Source: Owenia fusiformis
Taxonomy: Eukaryota; Annelida; Polychaeta; Sabellida; Oweniidae
Direction of reading: 5' to 3'
NCBI GenBank assembly: GCA_903813345.2
Contig: CAIIXF020000002.1
Location: forward strand, 19,174,455 to 19,238,454
Length of the DNA: 64,000 nt
The position numbers and the translations under genes were made by a program. The notes beneath the pieces were generated by a model. The model was not told the origin of the DNA, made no database searches, and was given only the letters and a program-made list of their open reading frames with translations. Positions 36,701-45,700 of this stretch are shown here, one piece after another (the first letter of the stretch is position 1; the number at the start of each line of letters is the position of its first letter).

Positions 36701-39700
36701 AAATATGTCAAAATAATGTGGTGTTCCACTTACAGAGGTTAATTTTACATTAAGTTATTGGGCAATACAGTAGTTTGAAATATGTTCCACTTATGGAGGT
36801 GTTCCACTTTTAAAGGTGTCTCACTTTACAGGTTTTATTGTCCTGTTAATCAAAGTTTATTCCCAAAAAATGAATAACATACAGAACATACTTTATTGTG
36901 TAAAAATAAAGTAAAAGACATAATATTTTCTGTTTAGCTACTTGAACAGTGTGCTTGAGTCGATCAAAATATACAAACAATAGGCAACATTTGCAATTTT
37001 TACCTGTTTCCCCATGAAGAACATTGAAGAGGGATCCCATTGGCATACACTGGCTGATGATAACTAGATTTGGAGGCTGGTTGCAGGCACCTAGCACAGG
37101 GAGAATATTGGGATGGTTGAAGATCCTAAAATAAATAAAGATCATTCATCAGCCAATAGCCATTTTGTATTAAATAACAGAATACAAGAATAAACACAGG
37201 CTTATTGTGACCAAGGATCCCACTCAAAAAAATGCAAATCCAATGTGAAGTTAATTTAAAGGAACAAATTGTCAATTGGGTGGCCATTTAAATTTGCAAG
37301 GCACAAATCAGGAAAATACAATATATGTATTCTGCTTTAAAATATCTTCAGTTCCAGTTAAATAAAGCCATACTTAGAAAAGATCCCCAGAGTAGACTCT
37401 AGCTTAATCTTGAGAGGAACCTAAGTCCTATATGCCTACCTTAATCTTGGGTATTCTTCCTGGAAGTCTCTAGAGTTTCTGATGGTGCACTCCCTCAGGT
37501 TGAGAATCTTGGCCACTATGTCATTCCCCTGCCACACCCCTCTCCAGATCTGAGTAATAGAGGTATAGAGATGCTCACATATGTATCATACATGCATATA
37601 TTGTGATTTGATGGGGTCTTACCCTACACCATGATTATACTACAATGAAGGTTGAGAATCTTGGCCACTATGTCATTCCCCTGCCACAACCCTCTCCAGA
37701 TCTGAGTAATAGAGATGTTCACATATTATGACATATATATATGGCATTAATTCATACACATTTGGCGTAACAGAACCAATGATTTCCACTGGTGTTCCCA
37801 TAAAGCCCATATCCCTAACCCCATGATTATATTTATTAATGTTGAATTATAAAATATATGAACTTACATCTCCTGAGTGGCCTGTTGAGATTCTAACTTG
37901 GAGGTTCAGTTGGGCAATGTCAATGCCAGCATGTCTTGACAGAGTGGCATCACCTACAGTAATACATTGGCATATTAATATTTACATTGGCATATTGTTG
38001 GTTACAAAGGCATATATCACAAGCACTAGATTCTATCGATAGCACTTTTTCAAACACACAATATTATTGGTTGAAATTCAAAAGAGGTTACAAGATACTA
38101 ATATAAGGGTGTCAAATAAGTCCCGTCCCCCCCCTGCTACAGCTAGAACCTTAATAGATGGTGCCTAGTCTGATATACCATTGGAAAGATCATCCAAAGT
38201 TATGTTAACTCACCAACTCTCAAGTATTTTGGATGAAATTCACCTATATTTTCATAATAATTATGTAAGAGAACATGATATAAGACATACATCTTTTTCA
38301 GAGATTCTTATAAAGTTATTTTATTTTTTTAAGTTTTATAGGGAGTTGGGTAATATGGGCCTTCAATGCAAGAATCTAAGTTTAATAGTGATCGTTTATA
38401 TGATAAATGAAATGTACATACGACTTCTAGTCTTGTATCCCAACCAACTTCTGTCTTTATATGGCATCCTCTTAAGATCCTGCCCCATTGAACTCGCCCT
38501 TTCTGAAAAATAAAGCATTTAATGAATGAATGAAAAGCAAGGTCTATGTGTATATATAGGACTAGGCCAAGTGCTTTTCCAAGGTAAAATTAACATGTAA
38601 AAAATTGCTGAAACAATATCAATGACTTAAATATTTTACCTTATTAGGTGTAAATAAATTGTCAACTTATAGTAAAATCTGAATGCTAAATAATTAAAGG
38701 CACTGGGTTCTCGCACAATGAAAGCTGGATCATGATTTGATTTCTTTATTACAAGTATATAGCTTCATTAATTATATAAGTACTATGATATAGACTTTCA
38801 TTGTTGACTCAGTGAAAAATTTATTGAATTTTTCTATAAATTTGAATTCAAAATTATTAAATCATTGCTTAATAATGTGTGCATACCTGACAGCATTTTT
38901 GCAAGGTTGCGTTTTGCTTTATCAAGACAAGTCTCATCATTCTTATTGCAGATCCCAACTATTGCACCATTGTTTACAAGATCCTACAAGCAAAATTCAT
39001 TCAAATTAATAATAAATGTGTTACCTTGAAAATCTGTATATTAATGAAGAGTTGTCACAGCATTGTACTGATAATACTGTAATCTCTGGCTCGATAAATC
39101 AAACAATTATCTGGGGACATGGTGCATGATGCAACCCTTGTACAAGATATAAATAAATTAAATTCAACCATAGTTATCTGATTCTCAATTAAGTTTTTGA
39201 TTACATCTCTAAAGAAACTGTAAACTCCTAAAGCAATTTTTTCTGGAACACATGATATCAATCAAGTCAAAATTCCATTCCACTTCTCTCTAAAAATTAT
39301 GAGTAACTCAAATCAGTGTTTTTCTGCCTATTATTGTCAATTAGATTATTGCATGGTCCATGAGGAGTGAGGGTGTGTGAGGGATAGGCTTTGACAACAA
39401 ACAAATGATAGGTTTGAATGTTTCAAAGTGGACTTTGTCTAAAGAGATTGTGCTCTTTATTTAGGGGACATTTTCTGCTAAAAACTTCAAGAAAAGTGTG
39501 GACTGACTGTCAGAAAGTGTTATGGTGACTGATCACAAAAATATGGCTCCTCATAATTTTGACTACATAGAATAGAATTTGTCAAGAATGTGTCAATGTG
39601 AACTGAAAACTTGTCCAGACACTAAAACTGCTTATGTGTCACCTTATATGGTACCTTCCTCAGCTATTAGATCATTGTTCCAGAAGCAAGCATAGTGCAA

Positions 39701-42700
39701 GGGGGTGATGGGTACCTACCTCAGCTATTAGATCATTGTTCCAGAAGCAAGCATAGTGCAAGGGGGTGATGGGTATCTACCTCAGCTATTAGATCATTCT
39801 TCCAGAAGCAAGCATAGTGCAAGGGGGTGATGGGTACCTACCTCAGCTATTAGATCGTTGTTCAAGAAGCAAGCATAGTGCAAGGGGGTGATGGGTACCT
39901 ACCTCAGCTATTAGATCGTTGTTCCAGAAGCAAGCATAGTGCAAGGGGGTGATGGGTACCTACCTCAGCTATTAGATCGTTGTTCCAGAAGCAAGCATAG
40001 TGCAAGGTGGTGATGGGTACCTACCTCAGCTATTAGATCATTGTTCCAGAAGCAAGCATAGTGCAAAGGGGTGATGGGTACCTACCTCTGCTATTAGATC
40101 ATTGTTCCAGAAGCAAGCATAGTGCAAGGGGGTGATGGGTACCTACCTCAGCTATTAGATCATTGTTCCAGAAGCAAGCATAGTGCAAGGGGGTGATGGG
40201 TACCTACCTCAGCTATTAGATCATTGTTCCAGAAGCAAGCATAGTGCAAGGGGGTGATGGGTACCTACCTCAGCTATTAGATCATTGTTCCAGAAGCAAG
40301 CATAGTGCAAGGGGGTGATGGGTACCTACCTCAGCTATTAGATCATTGTTCCAGAAGCAAGCATAGTGCAAGGGGGTGATGGGTACCTACCTCAGCTATT
40401 AGATCGTTGTTCCTGAAGCAAGCATAGTGCAAGGTGGTGATGGGTACCTACCTCAGCTATTAGATCATTGTTCCAGAAGCAAGCATAGTGCAAGGGGGTG
40501 ATGGGTACCTACCTCAGCTATTAGATCATTGTTCCAGAAGCAAGCATAGTGCAAGGTGGTGATGGGTACCTACCTCAGCTATTAGATCATTGTTCCAGAA
40601 GCAAGCATAGTGCAAGGGGGTGATGGGTACCTACCTCAGCTATTAGATCATTGTTCCAGAAGCAAGCATAGTGCAAGGGGGTGATGGGTACCTACCTCAG
40701 CTATTAGATCGTTGTTCCAGAAGCAAGCATAGTGCAAGGTGGTGATGGGTACCTACCTCAGCTATTAGATCATTGTTCCAGAAGCAAGCATAGTGCAAGG
40801 GGGTGATGGGTACCTACCTCAGCTATTAGATCGTTGTTCCAGAAGCAAGCATAGTGCAAGGTGGTGATGGGTTCCTCCCTCAGCTATTAGATCATTGTTC
40901 CAGAAGCAAGCATAGTGCAAGGGGGTGATGGGTACCTACCTCAGCTATTAGATCATGGGTACCTACCTCTGCTATTAGATCATTGTTCCAGAAGCAAGCA
41001 TAGCGCAAGGGGGTGATGGGTACCTACCTCAGCTATTAGATCATTGTTCCAGAAGCAAGCATAGTGCAAGGGGGTGATGGGTACCTACCTCAGCTATTAG
41101 ATCATTGTTCCAGAAGCAAGCATAGTGCAAGGGGGTGATGGGTACCTACCTCTGCTATTAGATCATTGTTCCAGAAGCAAGCATAGCGCAAGGGGGTGAT
41201 GGGTACCTACCTCAGCTATTAGATCATTGTTCCAGAAGCAAGCATAGTGCAAGGGGGTGATGGGTACCTACCTCAGCTATTAGATCGTTGTTCCAGAAGC
41301 AAGCATAGTGCAAGGGGGTGATGGGTACCTACCTCAGCTATTGGATCATTGTTCCAGAAGCAAGCATAGGGCAAGGGGGTGATGGGTACCTACCTCAGCT
41401 ATTAGATCGTTGCTCCAGAAGCAAGCATAGCGCAAGGGGGTGATGGGTACCTACCTCAGCTATTAGATCATTGTTCCAGAAGCAAGCATAGTGCAAAGGG
41501 GTGATGGGTACCTACCTCAGCTATTAGATCATTGTTCCAGAAGCAAGCATAGTGCAAGGGGGTGATGGGTACCTACCTCAGCTATTAGATCATTGTTCCA
41601 GAAGCAAGCATAGTGCAAGGGGGTGATGGGTACCTACCTCAGCTATTAGATCGTTGTTCCAGAAGCAAGCATAGTGCAAAGGGGTTATGGGTACCTACCT
41701 CTGCTATTAGATCATTGTTCCAGAAGCAAGCATAGTGCAAGGGGGTGATGGGTACCTACCTCAGCTATTAGATCGTTGTTCCAGAAGCAAGCATAGTGCA
41801 AAGGGGTTATGGGTACCTACCTCAGCTATTTGATCATTGTTCCAGAAGCAAGCATAGTGCAAGGGGGTGATGGGTACCTACCTCAGCTATTAGATCATTG
41901 TTCCAGAAGCAAGCATAGTGCAAGGGGGTGATGGGTACCTACCTCAGCTATTAGATCATTGTTCCAGAAGCAAGCATAGTGCAAGGGGGTGATGGGTACC
42001 TACCTCAGCTATTAGATCGTTGTTCCAGAAGCAAGCATAGTGCAAGGGGGTGATGGGTACCTACCTCAGCTATTAGATCATTCTTCCAGAAGCAAGCATA
42101 GTGCAAGGGGGTGATGGGTACCTACCTCAGCTATTAGATCATTGTTCCAGAAGCAAGCATAGTGCAAGGGGGTGATGGGTACCTACCTCGGCTATTAGAT
42201 CATTGTTCCAGAAGCAAGCATAGTGCAAGGGGGTGTTCCCATGCTCGTTCACAGCATTAATGTTGGCCTTGTTGTGTAATAGCTGTAAATAAAATGAAAC
42301 AAAGTGAGATATACATGTAACAGTATGTATTCTTATTTACATAATGTTTGATAAAATAAAACAGATTGGACAGAATAGTTATTCCATGAACTGACTTCCA
42401 AGTTTTAAGACAGAAATATTTACACATAATCCAATGGAACAGGCGTGAAGAACAACCATTTATAAAAATCAGAGAACTTCATCTTAATTGTTGGATTTAC
42501 ACTAGAGCCCTAAGACGTCTTGGCTAAAACGTTTTAGCGTTAAAACGTTTTACAAATGTAATGTAAATCCAGATTTTCTCAAGAGCTCTAGGCTAAGAGC
42601 GCTTAGCTAAAACGTTTTAGGACCCTAGCCATAGCCAAGATGTAATTGCGTTAAAACGTTTTACAAGCGAGTGTAAATCCATCGGTTTTAGCTAAGAGCT

Positions 42701-45700
42701 CTTAGCCCCGTTTTTTGCATTGCGTCAAACAAAACAATTTAAACTTTCCATTTACATATGACGCATGATCCTTTATTTTGTCTTATCCCTTGTTCCCAAT
42801 ACCATCCCAAAATTATTGAGAAGAACTTATTTGCCTGGTGATTTATCATAATCCAAATTTATGCATAAAATCTTCCTGCTCTCTTTCATGCTTTTAACAA
42901 TGCTGTCTTTAGGACATATTTTTGTGAAACCGATGCGTTCTTTAGTACAAAGTATAGAAGCTGGAAAGGAATACACTATATTGACTGAACCATCCTTCAA
43001 CCAGTACTGAATTGCTTTTTTCATTTTACATGTATACTGAGTACATATCTCTAAGACGTTTTAGAAAAACAGGTGTAAACTCAATCATATTTCGTAAGAC
43101 GTCATGAAAATGGTGGTGTAAAATCAACATAATTTTTCTAAAACGTTTAGCAAAGACGTCTTGGAATGCCACATGTAGTGTAAAAAGGGCTAATGAGTCC
43201 TGGTTTCCATTTGGTACATTAATATTTTCAACACATAACTTCAAGGTATTGTAACAGTAGAACATCAAATCTCCATACCGTGAGGGCAATGTCCCTGTGC
43301 CCATGACTTGCAGCTAGATGTAGAGCAGTATCATCCCCCATATTGGTGGCATTTATCCTGGCACCCCTGGCTATCAGCATCTCTACTATGTTTGATCTGC
43401 CCTCCCTTGCTGCCCAGTGGAGCAAACTGAATCTGTGGTCATCTCTGCAGGTAAAGGGTTAAGTTCAAGTTTGGTTCAGTGTTTTTTGAATGGGGTTTCA
43501 TTAGCAGCTGGAAACAGTCAGTTTTCACCGGTTGTTTTCATAAAATCGCCTGTTGTTTATAGGGACTTTTCAACTTTTCCATGTTATATTGATGATTTCC
43601 ATTAATTTTGCCTGTAGTTTTCATTTATTTAGCCTCTTGTGAGAAATTCTAGTGAAACACCTGATATTAAGATTTTGTTAGGGAAAATGAAATGTTAATG
43701 ATTTAATGCACTCGTAAGAATATATTAGTGATCAGACTCTAGCCTTTCCCCAAGTTGGTCTCTTTTACATGTACTTATGTTGGTAATAATTCAAGATCAG
43801 ATATTAAAGGTGCAACAATTAGTACAGGAGGGCCATTCAACGATCATTGACCATGAGTGTCAAAATATATCTAACTTTTGATATTTCATCAAGACTAACA
43901 TGTATTTTCATTATCTACAAAGAAACCCCCTGGATGAACTTTATTTCAGCTGATATTCCTCTTCAAACGTGGTGGATCTTAAAAATCTATCAGTGGGATT
44001 CCCTTTATAGAAGTTTTGAACTGAATTTACACTTCTTAATGCTGAAATTGATAGTTTAGCCAGATATTGACCTGATAGCTCAGAAAAAATAAGATTTTCG
44101 AACTTTCTCTCTACAGTCCTTGTTTCCCCTTTAAGTAAAAAATACTGACTTGGGCAATTTTTAGCTAATCAGACTAACCCAATGAAGCAACCAATATGCT
44201 ACACCCAGCTCTTGTATTTTATATATTTTATTCCAAAATTGCCATTTGCATAATGAAGATCTGTTCATAATCAGAAATTTGATGTCATGAAAATGATGTT
44301 TTTGACAGTAAAATGAGTTAAAAGAAATCATGAGAAGAACATTAAAACTCAATATTCTTACGGTATCTATGCCATCGAGACCATTTCTAGTTCTTGAAGT
44401 ACTAGAATAAGGTATTTTCATACATCTTTAAAACTACTGAATAAATGTTGAACCAACTAAGAATAGTAACTTCTGTTGCTCAGAGCCTGAAGCCTCTAAT
44501 TGATGCACCTGATAAGGCTACTACTATACAGGGTGATTCAACCCTACAGGAAATAATAAATTGTTATTAAATTTCCTGTTTGCGTTTAATTCTTTTTACA
44601 TTATGCACAGATATTTTATCACCCTGTACTTGAGTTGAATTTTTCTTACAATTTTATTTGATGAAGTTTCTTTGTTGAAGAATTTTTGAAAAAAAACAAA
44701 AACATAACAAATGTGTAACTTTTTGTAAGGGAGATAAGGGCATTATGTGTAACATGACTCCTTCATTGCAACCTCTGTTTTCTGAAGACTATGAGGGATG
44801 TGCATTGTGCAATTTACATTCTGAGATCACTTTCAAATAATAACATACCAGGGTATTTTTTCGATTTTCAAATTGGAAACGACAAAAAAAGAAATATATG
44901 AAATAAAATATAATTCATAAGTCAAAATTTCTTGATTAAACAGAATTATCATATTTAGAAACTACTTCAAAACTTTTCACATCATAAGACCTCACACAAA
45001 ATTAACCTACATGGTAAGGCCTAAATGTTATCTAAGAACATAAGACATGAATGGGAATTAAAAAGTTTTCACTCTTGGTTTTACATACAAATAAAATATA
45101 TCTAATCCTTTTCAATGAGTTTTTCCAAGCCATCAAATGAAACATTTCATTAACAATAAATGTTAAAATTGCAATGAATGAATAAATACAACTGGACATT
45201 ATACAGTGAGCACTTAGTTGAAACAATTCTACTGAAATGTGGTATTGACTATATGCATACCTGTATAATAATTTTGCAAGGTAAGGCTATTGCAAGAGAG
45301 TTACATTGAAGAAAACCTAACATGATTTATCACAAAAAAAGTTCTTACTTGCCTTAACAGTACTAATGTGTTTTACACGCACTGAAAAACATAACTTGAA
45401 TCCTTTCAAATATACACTCTATTTGGATTTCCCTGTGGTAAATATTAACTTATGTCCATGGGTGATGGTTTGAAAATATTGAAAATAATGTTTTTATTTG
45501 CAGTTATTTCTAAATTAAAAGAGACTTAACTCTCTCACATAAGCCCTTAGAACAGAACTTAATTCTGTGTTTTCAAATATCTAATTCCATGTGGTGGAAC
45601 GATCAGTGGTGCCACATATTTGGTTATGATGATACTAAGAGAATGATTCGTCACAGAATATTGCTTCAAATCTATAGATATTGATCTACTCAGTAACTAT

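Noticed and set aside
38565-38640. Minus-strand W-K-S-T segment as the missing ILK linker
   Set aside because: Only three or four residues resemble the linker, and neighbouring residues and splice sites do not fit.
39650-42186. CRISPR-like array of evenly spaced repeats
   Set aside because: The whole 61 bp unit is repeated with no unique spacers, the genome is eukaryotic, and the unit derives from ILK exon 3.
39650-42186. Array as an expanded ankyrin-coding repeat
   Set aside because: 61 bp is not a multiple of three and reading through the donor meets TGA in the next unit.
43228-43425. Stand-alone small ankyrin protein
   Set aside because: It is ILK exon 2 extended into the intron; the true exon ends at 43279 with a phase-0 donor.
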